Below, piece by piece: positions 23,164 through 34,526 of a stretch of 64,000 nt of DNA (within the stretch, counting starts at the first letter, position 1; every line of letters begins with the position of its first letter). The position numbers and the translations under genes were made by a program. The notes beneath the pieces are model-generated. The model searched no databases. It was given only the letters and a program-made list of their open reading frames with translations, and was not told the origin of the DNA. Source of the DNA: Drechslerella dactyloides. Lineage: Eukaryota > Ascomycota > Orbiliomycetes > Orbiliales > Orbiliaceae. The stretch is taken from NCBI GenBank assembly GCA_020064725.1, contig JAGTWJ010000011.1, positions 992,001 to 1,056,000 on the forward strand. Direction: 5' to 3'.

Positions 23164-25660
23164 AAAGCAGGTGAGCAGGTGATTAATATTCCGGCCGGCG
23201 ACTCTCGATGCTTCGTCCCTTCTTCAAGGCGAGAGGCTGGGCCGTTGCTGGGCGGCCAAACCCCCGGCTGGTCGGGAGGGCAAACCGTGCGTCTGCCGTG
23301 CATGGCGATGATGAAGCTGCGACTGGCTGCGACAGGGTCTTTCTCCTTCTGCTGCATCGCGGTGCGCTCGACGGGCATATTCGACGGTGCTATAGCTGGC
23401 AGCTTCCGCATCGATATCGCGGCCTGTTTCAGTCGTCCGGCTGTCGGCTCACGACAAACTCTTCTTCTTCCGTCCTTCCATCTTTCCGTCGATTCCTTCC
23501 ATCGTTCTTCGCTGAGCGGCGTCGACGAGGGCCGGGCTGTGGGCAGGGCTGGCCATGGTCACAAAATTAGGTTCGTCGCACGGTGGTCCAATGCCATGTC
23601 CCTGCAGGCCGTTGCGACGGCTATTCCTAGAGCTCGAGTTCCTGTGCCTGTCCGCGGCAGACAAACACGCATGTACCGCCTGTCACACCAAGCTGCAGGC
23701 TAGCTCGAATTGCTGGTACTTCGAGTCGTGTAGTCATGTAGTCATGTATTCGTCTATTCATGTTGGATGCATGTTTGGACGAGAGATGGTCAAGCAGGTG
23801 GTGTACTATTGCATCAGCTAAGATGTCGAATTTTTATATGCAGTTTCGAATATTTTAAAGTAGAGCTCCGGTGTCTCAGGTAAGACAGTTTTTCCGCGCA
23901 GACGGAAGCTGTCATTTAAGCTAAGCCTCGAAGCCTATACAAGCACGTACGTCCAGATGCGGTGCTCTGTGCTCGAGGACGCTAGCTGTTGGATACTAAT
24001 ACAAGGTACTCCTTGCGTAGACCATCCAAACGTATAGCTGTAACCGTCTCCACTAGCATTTTCAGAGTTGGAGAGCTGGTGTACCAGACGAGATACTTAG
24101 TATTATACCAGTTGCAACGTTTGGCTGGAATGCTACAGCGATCCCAATATATGGATCTCGAGCCGGTTTCCGGTGGGCAATATCACCGTACCCGACCATT
24201 GCTGCTACTATCCACAAATTGCCGTGGCCAGCGCCGACATGCAGCAGCTCGTAGCTAGCGGGAATATTCTGCATGCTGTTATTATTGTATATGCAGATCT
24301 AAGAATTATCACAATCCACTAGTAATTATAGTCCAGTGCCAATCAGCTACTGCATTTCGATATTTCCAGAGATCAGTACGTAAGTATCCTCACAGGGCTT
24401 GCAGCTGGCCAGCGCTGGTGCGATTCGGTACACGCAGTTGTGCGTGTGGTCCGGTTGTGCATCCAATTGTCCGATGCGCATCCCAATATCAAATTTCAAT
24501 AGTGGATATACGGACTTCCGTATGCCAACTTGGGTATATCGATCCCAGCATATTTTCTACCGAATCCGCAGACCTGGCCCAGCTTGGGCTAGATCCGTAT
24601 AACTCGATTCTCGGTAGACTCGATTGGGCGAGTTGATACACCACTCGGCCATACGGTTCAACTCCTGTATACAACGATGATGTATTGCATGAGGGGCTGG
24701 TGAATAATGTGCACCGCCTGCCGCACTGCAGTACTGCCTTCGAGGCTAGCCCATTGCCAGGTCGAATTTTGTTATTGTCGGGGCTGGCGTCGCCTGTTCT
24801 GATGCGGAATGCTTTGTCCACAACCACCAGTTTTAGCCGCTGAAGAACACACCATTTCAATTCTGCACACTCGAGTTAGCTTCGCAGACCGAGATCTACT
24901 ATATTGATAGAACTAGATAGGATTGCTAGCGTCCACGGTATACCGACTGTAGATCTAATCAAACCCGACACGGTGCTGGCCGTGGCATGCGACTCCCGCT
25001 GTCAGCAACCGGGTCATGATCTCATATCATATCATGACACATCGTACCGACATTGTTACTCGTATCCTCGATATCAGCACCAGGAACGGGAACAGGATGC
25101 TTGCTCGCGATAGTATAGTAATCCGCAATGAGAGCTTCCCAATCACCCGAGACCATTCGAGACCTTAGCTTGAAACGGCAGCCCGCAAGCGAATTGGGTT
25201 AAAAGCTGCTTGGCCGTGGCCAATAAGCTCCCTGCTGCGGTCAGGGGCCACCACCGAGCGAATACGACGCCGACTACCACCAGCCATAATTTTGACTGCC
25301 GCCAGCGCGCACGCTGCCCGACGCTTGCTGTCCACCGTGTACTCTACATACCATTCGCAATCCTCCTCGAGATATCCTTCGCTGGATGCATCTCATCTTC
25401 GTCGAATCTCGTCCTTCCTTTCATTTCATTCATCTTTCACACCTCGTGCGTACGTAAGCAGGCACAAACTCGATCGCTACCGGCCGCAACGCATGGTCAA
25501 TCCTCGCGACACCGGCATCCTGCGCTTGTTCGGCTTCGTGGCAGACGACTGACCGCCTTTCCACCGTCCATCTTCCGCCTCTCCTCGTCCTCTCCTCATC
25601 CTCCTCCACTACACCGTCCTCTGCATCAACCGACTCCTCGCGGACGGACGCTCTGCCGCC

Positions 25661-28565
25661 ATGAGACCCCTCCCATGGCTGCTGCTCGCCGCCTCTCAGG
25701 CCTCGAACCTCATCCACCCGACCCTCGCCCACTTCACGCCCCGTGATTACGACAACTACGACTACTACGCCCTCCATCTCCGCTCCACATCCTCTCCCCA
25801 GAACATCGCCAGACACCTCGGCCTCGAGTACATCGAGCCAATCGGCAAGCTCGCCGACCACCATCTCTTCCGCATCCGGAAACGGGACGAAGACGTCGTC
25901 GAAGACCACTTGCAGCGCCTCCGGTTACGCAAGCGTGACGAGCTATCAGCTGCCGAGGCCGAGCTCACACGCGCCATCCGTTTCTCGCAGAAGCAGAAGT
26001 TGAAACGGTTGGTCAAGCGGGTCCCCCCACCGCCGCTCCCGAGGTCTCCTGGAGCTCAAGACGGTCACGACGACGACGAGGAAGCGGCCAAACCGGCCAA
26101 GTTCAGCAGCACGACGGATCCTGCGGCAAAGCAGAACTTCTTCAACACCCTCGTGAGCACGCTCGAGATCAGCGATCCGATATTCAAGGACCAGTGGCAT
26201 CTGGTGGGTCTGACGCCGTTCCAAAAACCCAAGCGTTAGGCCACATTGCTGACATGCAGGTGAACACAGGTGAACACCAGGGAGCTTACTCACGACGTTA
26301 ATGCTGGGCAACTTTGGTTGGACGGTACGCGACTTCCCTTGACATATTTATTGTCGCAACAATTGATCCGCTCATACTTCTCTATTAGGATACCTCGGCG
26401 AGAACGCAACTGTGGCCATCGTGGACGACGGCCTCGACTTCAAAAGCCACGACCTGGCCCCCAACTACGTAAGCTGATTACTTTGCCGGCATTTTCGGAA
26501 CGTTCTAACATCTCCAATAGTTCGCGGAAGGATCTTGGGACTTCAATGATCCAGGGCCGGACCCGCTACCCCGTCTTTCGGACGACCGACACGGAACACG
26601 ATGCGCTGGAGAGGTTGCAGCTGCTAAGAATGATGTATGCGGTGTGGGAGTGGCCTGGAAATCAAAGGTCGCCGGCCTTCGTATCCTGTCGAAATCCATC
26701 TCGGACGCCGACGAGGCCGTCGCCCTGAACTACAAATACGAGAAGAACGACATATATTCTTGCAGCTGGGGACCACCCGACGATGGTGTTGCCATGGATG
26801 CCCCTGGTATTCTTATCAAGAAGGCCATCCAGCAAGGCGTCCAGGAAGGCCGCGACGGGAGAGGCTCCATATTCGTGTTCGCCTCTGGTAACGGCGCAGC
26901 AAACGGAGACAACTGCAACTTTGACGGCTATACGAATAGTATTTACAGTATCACTGTCGGTGCTATTGACCGCCTCGGCAACCACCCTTACTACTCCGAG
27001 GAGTGCTCCGCGAATCTCGTCGTTACCTACAGCAGCGGCGCCGGTACCGATGCGATCCACACCACCGACGTCGGTGTCAATTCATGCTACACTATGCACG
27101 GCGGCACCTCGGCGGCGGCGCCGTTGGCTGCTGGTATCTTTGCCCTCGTCATATCCGCTCGCCCAGAGCTGACATGGCGAGACATGCAATACCTCTGCAT
27201 CGAGGCGGCGGTCCCCGTCAACGAGGAAGACCCGGATTGGGACAACACTGTTATCGGCAAGAAGTTCAACCACAAATACGGCTATGGCAAAATTGACGCC
27301 CAAAAGCTGGTTGAGACTGCCAAGGAATGGAAGCTAGTGAAGCCGCAGGCTTGGTATCACACGTCGATCCTCCACGTTGACCACCCGATTCCGAATGGAG
27401 CTAAGGGGCTGTCGTCGACCATTGAAGTCACGAAAGAGCAACTCGAGAACGCAAATATCGAGCGACTGGAGCATATTACCGTCACTATGGACCTTTCGCA
27501 CACCCGTCGCGGAGACCTCGATGTCGATCTGATCAGTCCCAAAGGCGTCAGGTCGAGGATTGCCGTGCAGCGACCCAAAGACGAGAGCACCGAGGGATAC
27601 AAAGAATGGACCTTCATGAGCGTCAAGCATTGGTAAGACTGCGAAACCCGGAAATCAATATGAACTGCAGCTAATTATCCGACCATAGGGGAGAGGATGG
27701 TATCGGAAAATGGACCATTGTCGTCAAGGATACAGTCCACCCCAAGAATAAAGGCACGCTGAACTGGTGGAGACTCAACATCTGGGGAGAAGCTATGGAC
27801 GGAGCCAAGCAGAGATTGCACCCGCTCCCCGGCGACGAAGACGACGAGAACGACCCGGCGAAGGCTGTGCACTCCACTGCTTCGACAGCTCTTACCACGA
27901 GCGTCGAGGCTCCAACCAAGACGGCAGTCACCGGCAACCCGTCAGGCCACCCAGAGAGGCCTATCAATTCGAAGCCTGGTGGTGCCCCCACCGTCGAGCC
28001 TTCTCCCTCGGACGCGACCACTTCGGCATCAGCCGCTCCCGCTTCCTCCGCTGCTACTTCCGCGGCCGCAGCAGCTAACTCTGAGACCGCATCCGCATCT
28101 GCATCGGCTTCCGCCGAGCCCGAGAGAGCCGGGTTCATCCCGTCCTTCTTCCCTACATTTGGATTCAGCGCCGCCACGCAAGCCTGGATCTATGGCGCGA
28201 TCGGCTTGATTCTAGTCTTCGGCTGTGCTCTAGGCGGCTATCTCTTCTGGCAGCGCAAGAAGCGACAGGCGAACAGAGGCGCCATGAACGACTACGAGTT
28301 CGCACCACTCGCCGATGACGGCGACGACGAAGCGCGCGAGGGCCTTACAGGTGGCGGCCGCCGGGGACGCCGAGGACGCGATCTGTACGATGCGTTCGGC
28401 GAGAGCGACGAGGAGGATCTGGGATCCGGACGCGCATTCACCGATGACGAGGAACAGCATGTCGTCGGCGAGGATAGCGATGACGAAGTCGACAGCGGAG
28501 AGTCGTATGAAGACGTCCCGTCCGTGCGGCACGACGTCGGGGTATCGAGGCGGCAGATACTGTAG
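25661..28565 (+). CDS. kexB: Kexin, Golgi prohormone-processing endoprotease
   Basis: Subtilisin-family Ca2+-dependent serine protease of the late Golgi that cleaves secretory proproteins after Lys-Arg or Arg-Arg. Exons 25661-26203, 26270-26324, 26389-26468, 26521-27632 and 27689-28565 give 888 residues, typical for fungal Kex2/KexB. Order: signal peptide (about 1-23), propeptide ending at KRLVKR (K119-R120, likely autocleavage), catalytic domain, P/Homo B domain (about 480-620), Ser/Thr/Ala-rich stalk, one TM segment (AWIYGAIGLILVFGCALGGY) and an acidic cytosolic tail. By my numbering the triad is D212 (AIVDDGLD), H250 (DDRHGTRCAGE) and S423 (HGGTSAAAP), with oxyanion N350 (ASGNGA). The propeptide has two further KR sites (residues 74-75, 91-92). 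The acceptor of intron 1 is a perfect 10-bp duplication; only the downstream copy keeps the frame. Confidence 0.97.
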
Positions 28566-30186
28566 GCTGACTGATTACAGTTTGTCGCATCTGTTTGGTT
28601 GATTGTTTGAAAGCGACGGAACGTTACCGTTGCCGTTATATAATCCTTTGTAGATTTTGGGGGTATGGGTGCCGCTGCATGTGGGGTCGGTCACCAAGTC
28701 TTCCGGCTTTTGGATTCCGGAAGGTTGCGTGAGTGAGTAAGTATATACATGTACGCGCGGCACCTAGAGGAAAGCCGGCTCGCGAGGGCTGGCGGTGCTA
28801 TGAGTGAGTGCATGAGTGAGTGACGATAACATTGCATAGCACTTGTTTTTTTTTTGGCATTGTTTTCTACGATTATTGTGAGAGGGTTTCCTTGTTTTTT
28901 TTGTTTGGGACCCTTTTGTCTATGCTGTACAGTACATCAGATGAGATATGTCATGTTGCTTTTTCCATTCGTGTATAATTTGTTCTTTTTGTGCGGGGTT
29001 GGATGGTGATGGTGATGTATCACGATCGTTATTCTAGTAGAGTGGATGTGCGATGAAAAGTCTTGTTGGGGACGGTGTACGCATCCCATTAATTGACGTC
29101 GACCTTAGGCGCTATGGCCTGCTAATGATATTATATTTTGGAATTCCAGATCTAAGTCGGCATATTTTCTTGTGATCGTATATAAGTAGTAGTCTATGTG
29201 GCGAAATGTTAGGAACGGATCGATCGAAATGTGAGACTGTTGTCCAACATTTTCTATTGTTGCAAATTGTGTACACTATAACAATCGGTTCGGCAAGACA
29301 ATGTTCTCAGTTATAAGTGCGGGAGGCTTACCACTTTATTTCCCCGGGCCGGCCGTGTTGTCGATATCAGCTCGTTGGATTTAGGAGAGTATCGTGTCAT
29401 AGAGAACGGATGTTAGGAAGTTTAAGCTTTGCACGGACACAACTTTATATTTAAAAAGACACCGTCGGCACGAATTCACGATATCCGGCGACCAGCCTAT
29501 CTTGTCTAGCTAGGAGATAGCGAGACGTCCGCGGATCAACATTTGAAATCGGCGCTATTGCCCTCTACAAGCTATAGCTTTCCACCTGACGTCTCGAACT
29601 TAGGCTCAGTCCGTAAGAGATATCGAATTTGGTATTCATGTAACTTGACGTGTGTACGTACAGCATGTCGGTTCCGCGATATCACGCTATCAAGACTGTA
29701 GTTGCGCAATTAAGAACATGTTAACAGGATTCCATGGTGTCTTTCGACTTGAATTTATGGACAAGTTTAAACTTTCCCCTGCAGGCTGGCTTGAAGAGTT
29801 ACCTACGGCCGGTGCTCAGAAGTGGGTATACCTACGAGGGAGATAGTAAGACAATGAGCACGATCGAGCGAGACCTTTAAAACCTTAACCTCGCGGTCCA
29901 TGCGCATATGAACTGGAGACGCTTCCCTGCAGTGCAGTGGGAAATATAGATCTATCATCTATAGCTAGCCACATTCATCTATACGTGCATTCCTATCCAA
30001 TTGCCCAGCGCGGGGTGTATTTTAATAATAACTACCTAGTAGGATATCTCACCGTTCTACTCATACTACTAGTTGTCGCTTTCGAAATTTCATCCAGCTG
30101 GCCAGCCGACACTTCACCATTAGACCGTCGATATCTCACGACGTGTGTACGTACGTATCAGTACAGGCACGTACGCGCACGTGGAC
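28566..30186. other. Intergenic region, kexB to cadmium-type transporter
   Basis: This is mostly AT-rich, with T runs at 28845-28900, GATC/CTAG palindromes near 29218 and 29508, and clustered CGTACGTA/ACGTAC motifs at about 30140-30180 just before the transporter. No open frame here looks coding. Confidence 0.6.
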
Positions 30187-31218
30187 ATGCGATTTGGCAA
30201 AGCCCTCGGAACAGCATGCAGCACCTTTGCGATCACCAATATCGATGACCTCTTCGTCCTCGTCACCTTCTTCGCCGAGTCCTCCATCGATAAGAGGCTC
30301 ACGCCGCTAAAGATCGCACTCGGTCAGTATGCTGGCTTTACCGTCATCGTTGCCATCAGCATGGTTGGCTTTGCCGCTGCGCAGGCGATACCGGCCGAGC
30401 CGATTGGCTTTCTGGGGTTGCTGCCGTTGTTGATCGGGTTTTGGAAGTTGCTTGATCTGGTGGTCACGCATATGTTCGAATCTCGATATAAATCCGGTTC
30501 TTCAGTTGACGTCGCCATCACATCTATACCCACGCCCACATCCACGTCCACGTCTACATCCACAGACGCAACCGCAACGTTAAAACCAACGAGCGCCAGC
30601 ATCCATATTAAAATCATACTAAAAGTCGCATCGATAACCGTCATGAACGGCGGCGACAACATCAGCACCTACATCCCCGTCTTCTCCCAAGCCAACCGCA
30701 GCGAACTCCCAATCTACATAATAACCTACTACACCCTCCTCGGCATCTGGTGTCTGGCGGCCTACGCCATCATGAAGCAACGGCACATCCTCGCCGTCGC
30801 GCAGCGGTACGCCCGCGTCGTCGTCCCGCTGCTGTATATCGGCTTGGGAACCTTCATCGTCGTAAAGTCCGGCTGCTACCCGTGGTCCGTGCGGCGGATA
30901 AACGAGCGGTTCGACGAGAGCGTGCGGCTGCTGGATCCCGGCGGGACGATAATGGCGGGGTTGACGGCGTTTCTGCTGCTGGCGTGCGTGGGGAGTATAT
31001 TGAGCTGCAGATTGCGCGTGCTGGATGCGCGAGCAAAGTCTGCGAGTCGTGTTGATTCTGCGGAACGGACGGAGGACGTCGAGCTGCAAGCTGCAGGTCG
31101 AGAAGGATATGTCGACGCGGACGTCGAAGATGCGGGTATACATTCAACCGACGACTCCGAGGACAAGACCGATGAAGGGATCGTCGAGATGGGTGATAAT
31201 GCGGTTGCGCGGTCATGA
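30187..31218 (+). CDS. Cadmium-resistance-type transporter (CadD/Cad family)
   Basis: Single-exon membrane protein of 343 residues in the LysE-superfamily fold. It has two similar halves, each opening with an Asn/Asp motif in a hydrophobic helix: AITNIDDLFVLVTFF near residue 18 and TVMNGGDNISTYIPVF near 155. Such mirrored motifs are typical of Cad-domain proteins, which export cadmium or related cations; whether the fungal proteins do so is much less tested. The halves are joined by a Thr/Ser repeat linker (TSTSTSTST) encoded by repeating CACGTC/CACATC hexamers. About six hydrophobic spans are visible, and the tail is acidic and hydrophilic. I chose the ATG at 30187 because MRFGKALGTACSTF matches the family N-terminus; an in-frame ATG at 30145 would add 14 residues. 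Unlike most genes here it has no intron. Confidence 0.85.
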   Translation: MRFGKALGTACSTFAITNIDDLFVLVTFFAESSIDKRLTPLKIALGQYAGFTVIVAISMVGFAAAQAIPAEPIGFLGLLPLLIGFWKLLDLVVTHMFESRYKSGSSVDVAITSIPTPTSTSTSTSTDATATLKPTSASIHIKIILKVASITVMNGGDNISTYIPVFSQANRSELPIYIITYYTLLGIWCLAAYAIMKQRHILAVAQRYARVVVPLLYIGLGTFIVVKSGCYPWSVRRINERFDESVRLLDPGGTIMAGLTAFLLLACVGSILSCRLRVLDARAKSASRVDSAERTEDVELQAAGREGYVDADVEDAGIHSTDDSEDKTDEGIVEMGDNAVARS

Positions 31219-31897
31219 GTATATATCAGTGGTGCAATGAAGAGTTTCAGTCCCGCTGGCCGGGCTACGAAGTTTGGATCACATATATCAGAGCAAGGAG
31301 CTAAGGTTAATCGAATTACCCACATACAGAGAGACGCACGACAAAGTTCCACTTGTCGATTTTCAGGTTTACGTTGTACTGGCATATATACATCGAAGTT
31401 CGAACCCGAGCCTGATTTAACGTAACGTAACGTAACGTAAACTGTCTATCTATACAAGCGGCAATACGTCTGTAAAGTACATGAATGAATCCACCCCACG
31501 CCCACCTTCTCCGACCCTCTCTAGTTTTTTTTTTCAACCGTTTGAAAAGCATGCATTAATTATTATCGAGCCGTGCTACAATAAATATGACCGAACGAAT
31601 GAAAATGCCGCTTTTATGCCGCCCCACCACCCATGATCCACGCCCGTCCTCCTCATGATACACCGAAGAATAAAGTATGTGTTAAAGACGATAGCGTAAA
31701 AAATGATATGTATATGAAGAGCAGGATAAATACTAAAAAAAAGTAAATGGCTCGCGCATGCAATGTGCAGTGTATACCAAATTCGAAACGGGGGGACCCG
31801 TGTAGTGTTGTGAGAATGGATAGGACTCAACCAGGAGGAATACCGATACCGATACGTTAATGCCACGCCTTTTGATCGTACGTACGTGGGTACGCGC
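31219..31897. other. Short convergent intergenic region
   Basis: Between the 3' ends of the Cad-type transporter and the phosphatidyltransferase. AT-rich, with the CGTAA repeat at 31421 and a T run near 31525. No gene is seen. Confidence 0.65.
31421..31440. repeat. (CGTAA)4 tandem repeat
   Basis: Four perfect 5-bp CGTAA units directly after a TTAA. It lies in the 3' flank shared by two convergent genes. Confidence 0.92.
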
Positions 31898-33611
31898 TTA
31901 CGCTGTCTTCGCGTGTCCGTTACCCTCTGCGGCCTTGTACGGGATCGTGAGGCAGCTGATCCCCAAGTACCCGCAGATCATCCGGATCGTGTGCACCGCC
32001 CAGTTGAAGTATACAATCAGCGCGAAGACAAGGTAGCCCCTCAGGTACCACAGCTCCGTCTCCGCGCTGACGGCCTGCAGCCCGACGACGGGGCCGTTGA
32101 CCAGAATCGCGCCACCAATCAGCGGCACGAGCATCATAGTCCAGTAGGGGAACGGCTGCCGCAGCAGGTGTGCGAGGATCACCTTTGTCGTCATCCGGCC
32201 GAAGACGAAGGAGATGGTGAGGCAGAAGAGCACCAGGTGGTTTTCGCTGCGGAGAGTCGAGTGGGGAGAGAAGGCCCAGGCGCAGCCGGCGGCCGTGAAG
32301 GTGAGAATTGGCGCCCATTCGAGGAAGACGGGAAGGAGGGGGAGGTTCTGCTTGCGGCGGTGGGAGACGACGTTGTGGACACTGCGTAAAAATAAGAGTT
32401 AGCGTACGCTGATTATTGTTGGATGATACTGTGGGGTCGCCTACCAGAATGGGAGGTGGATGAAGAGGAATGTGCTAAAAATGACCGGGAACCAGAGGTC
32501 CTTAAAGCTGTAGTCGTAAAAGATCTCCTCATGACCAACGACGTCCGCGACTTTCTGGTGCCATATCTGCGGGCCGTAGATTCCCGAGAGTGTCATGCAC
32601 AGGCAGGCGATGATCAAGCCCTCTGTTATCGAGCTTTAGTATTAGCGGCGGGTATGAAATAAACAGTATTGTAGGTGAAATCCTGACCTGTTGGACCGTT
32701 AAAGTATCCGAGGTAGAGAGTGTGCGTGTGGTACGTCTCCCAGGTCGAGAACCACATTGGCAGCACGGGAATCAAGGCGGTGAACCATCCCGTCTTGGTG
32801 TTGCCGAGCCCCATCGCCGCGGTTTCGCACAAGCTGGCCAGCGTGCAGTTCAAGCTGTCGATGCCGTGACTGCGGTCCAATGTATACCATTAGCCATATC
32901 GCCCCCGAGTTTATCGTGACTTAAGATTCTATAACGCACTCGAAAAGTTCGCCCAGCGGCGAAGACGAGCCTGTCCTCCTAGCCTGCTTGCCGTCGATAT
33001 TATCCATGGTCGAATACCTGCGCGGCACAGCTCCATTAGTACCCCAACTGACTTGTAAATCTGGAGAACCTACTCACATCCACAATCCGAATGCAAAGCT
33101 AAAGTACAGCAGTGGATTTGCCGGCCCAACGAGATCCGGGACGAATATAACGAGACACATGACGTTGAATAGAATGGCGCCGAAGCCAATCAACGTGACG
33201 AGATTGGGTGCCATCCATTTCGGCAGCAGCTCGACGGACCAGTTCCACTATATACAGTGTTAGACAAATCGTGTGTTTATATTTCGAAATTGAGCTGGAG
33301 AGCGTAGGGAGCGCGTACGTAGTGTCTAAGGAAGTAGTAGGAGAGCAGCGATTTGTCGACGGACTGGTATTTGTATTCCTTGAGCGGCGCGAGCGGGTCG
33401 TCGGGCTTCGATTTCTTGCTGTGGCCTGTTTGCGAGATAGAGACCTGTCAGTCGTGTTCGCGCCGAGAAACCGTGGATCAGGTTACAACGTCATACCGTT
33501 CGCACCGTTCATACCATTCATGCCGTTCATGCCGTTCATGTGGCTCTTGCCGTTCATGCTGTGGGTTCCGTTCATGCCGTTGGCGACGGCGGTCTTTTTT
33601 TGCGTGGCCAT
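31898..33611 (-). CDS. CDP-alcohol phosphatidyltransferase (CPT1/EPT1 family)
   Basis: Integral ER/Golgi membrane enzyme of the Kennedy pathway that transfers phosphocholine or phosphoethanolamine from its CDP form to diacylglycerol. Seven exons: 33611-33497, 33425-33319, 33247-33078, 33017-32940, 32869-32688, 32622-32445 and 32381-31898 (437 residues). The complete family motif DGx2ARx8Gx3Dx3D is present as D139-G140, A143-R144, G153, D157 and D161; the D157 codon is split by intron 4. About seven or eight hydrophobic spans follow. The first 38 residues are an unusual low-complexity tail with six Met-Asn-Gly units, while the core starts at about KYQSVDKSLLSYYFLRHYWN. Sequence alone does not tell cholinephosphotransferase from ethanolaminephosphotransferase. 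Its promoter lies in the 0.9 kb separating it from the 3' end of usb1. Confidence 0.93.
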
Positions 33612-34526
33612 ACGGATTGCGAGACAGCGTGCTCTCCTTAACTGATCGATGTCGTGGTCGATTCGCGAGCCGAAGGTCGGATGAATTGAAGCAGAGTGAA
33701 CTTAAAACCAGGTGGCGGATAACAGAAACTCCTTCGGTCGTCTTCCAGGGTCCAAGGCAGCCCTTTTTAAGGATCCCGGCAGGGTCTACGCAACCGGTGG
33801 AACGTTGACGACTACGTACGTTAGTTCTTGCGCACACGATCACATGCGATCTAGGGAAGGCGGAGAAGGGCAAGGGAGCGGATTAGTCCACATTACGTTA
33901 TCGACGAGGGCGTAGCGGTGCCTGGCGAGCGGACGCTGAATGATCGCTGGCCGGTGACGGACGATGCGCTTCGGCAGGTGCAAAGCAAAGCTGCGACTCG
34001 AGATGGCGGACGGGGCCTGGCCATGGCCATGGCTCCGGCCCAGCCCACTGCGCTGCACCGGCCGGCCAGCAGCTCTCAGGCGCATCCCCTGAATCTGAAG
34101 GGGCGGTCCGGACTTTGACCACTTCCCCATTGCGTTTACGCGCTTCATTTAAATTTCGTGTGTGGTGCTGTTGGTGAGCACCGAACGCACTGCACAGGGG
34201 CTGCAGCTTCTACATGCGTCGTTCCGGAGCTGCGTCCTGCAGCTGGAGCTTGGCGCATGACCGTCGCTCTTTGCTCGCGCTGGTTGGACCAGCCCGATCG
34301 AGGCTGATGTCGACGTCGGGATGTCCTGTACAGGTACGCATACGTCCAGAGTTCGACACTGATTGCATCGTGCTGCATGCGCTATCGCCGCCCGGTGGGG
34401 AGGCAAGGCTGATTGATCATGGGATGGCCGGATCAATTGGGTATGGCAGGCTCGACCGAGGCCTTTGCATTGTACCACCGCAGAACCCGAACGCGATCGA
34501 GGTTGACGAAAATATATCTTTGCATA
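33612..34526. other. Intergenic region upstream of the phosphatidyltransferase
   Basis: Promoter side of the phosphatidyltransferase and 3' flank of usb1, both reverse strand. It contains small palindromes (CCATGGCCATGG at about 34020) and no convincing gene. Confidence 0.55.

Larger units (their letters stand above)
22595..25660. other. Divergent intergenic region, PhoD-like to kexB
   Basis: About 3.1 kb separates the two divergent start codons. It holds a GATCGATCGATC palindrome, an (AGC) microsatellite and GC-rich sequence to about 23.7 kb, then AT-richer sequence to 25.1 kb. The largest frame (23134-23703, forward) starts with a Gln run from the AGC repeat and has no recognisable domain. 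The last 300 bp before kexB are C/T-rich, as often seen in fungal leaders. Confidence 0.5.

Noticed and set aside
23134..23703. 189-codon forward frame starting MPGKQQQQQQ
   Set aside because: The Gln run is a microsatellite, the rest has no domain or splice structure, and GC-rich sequence makes such frames common.
24640..24680. GGTTCAACTCC resembling a tRNA T-arm
   Set aside because: The flanking bases do not form the five-pair T stem and no matching A box or acceptor stem is present.
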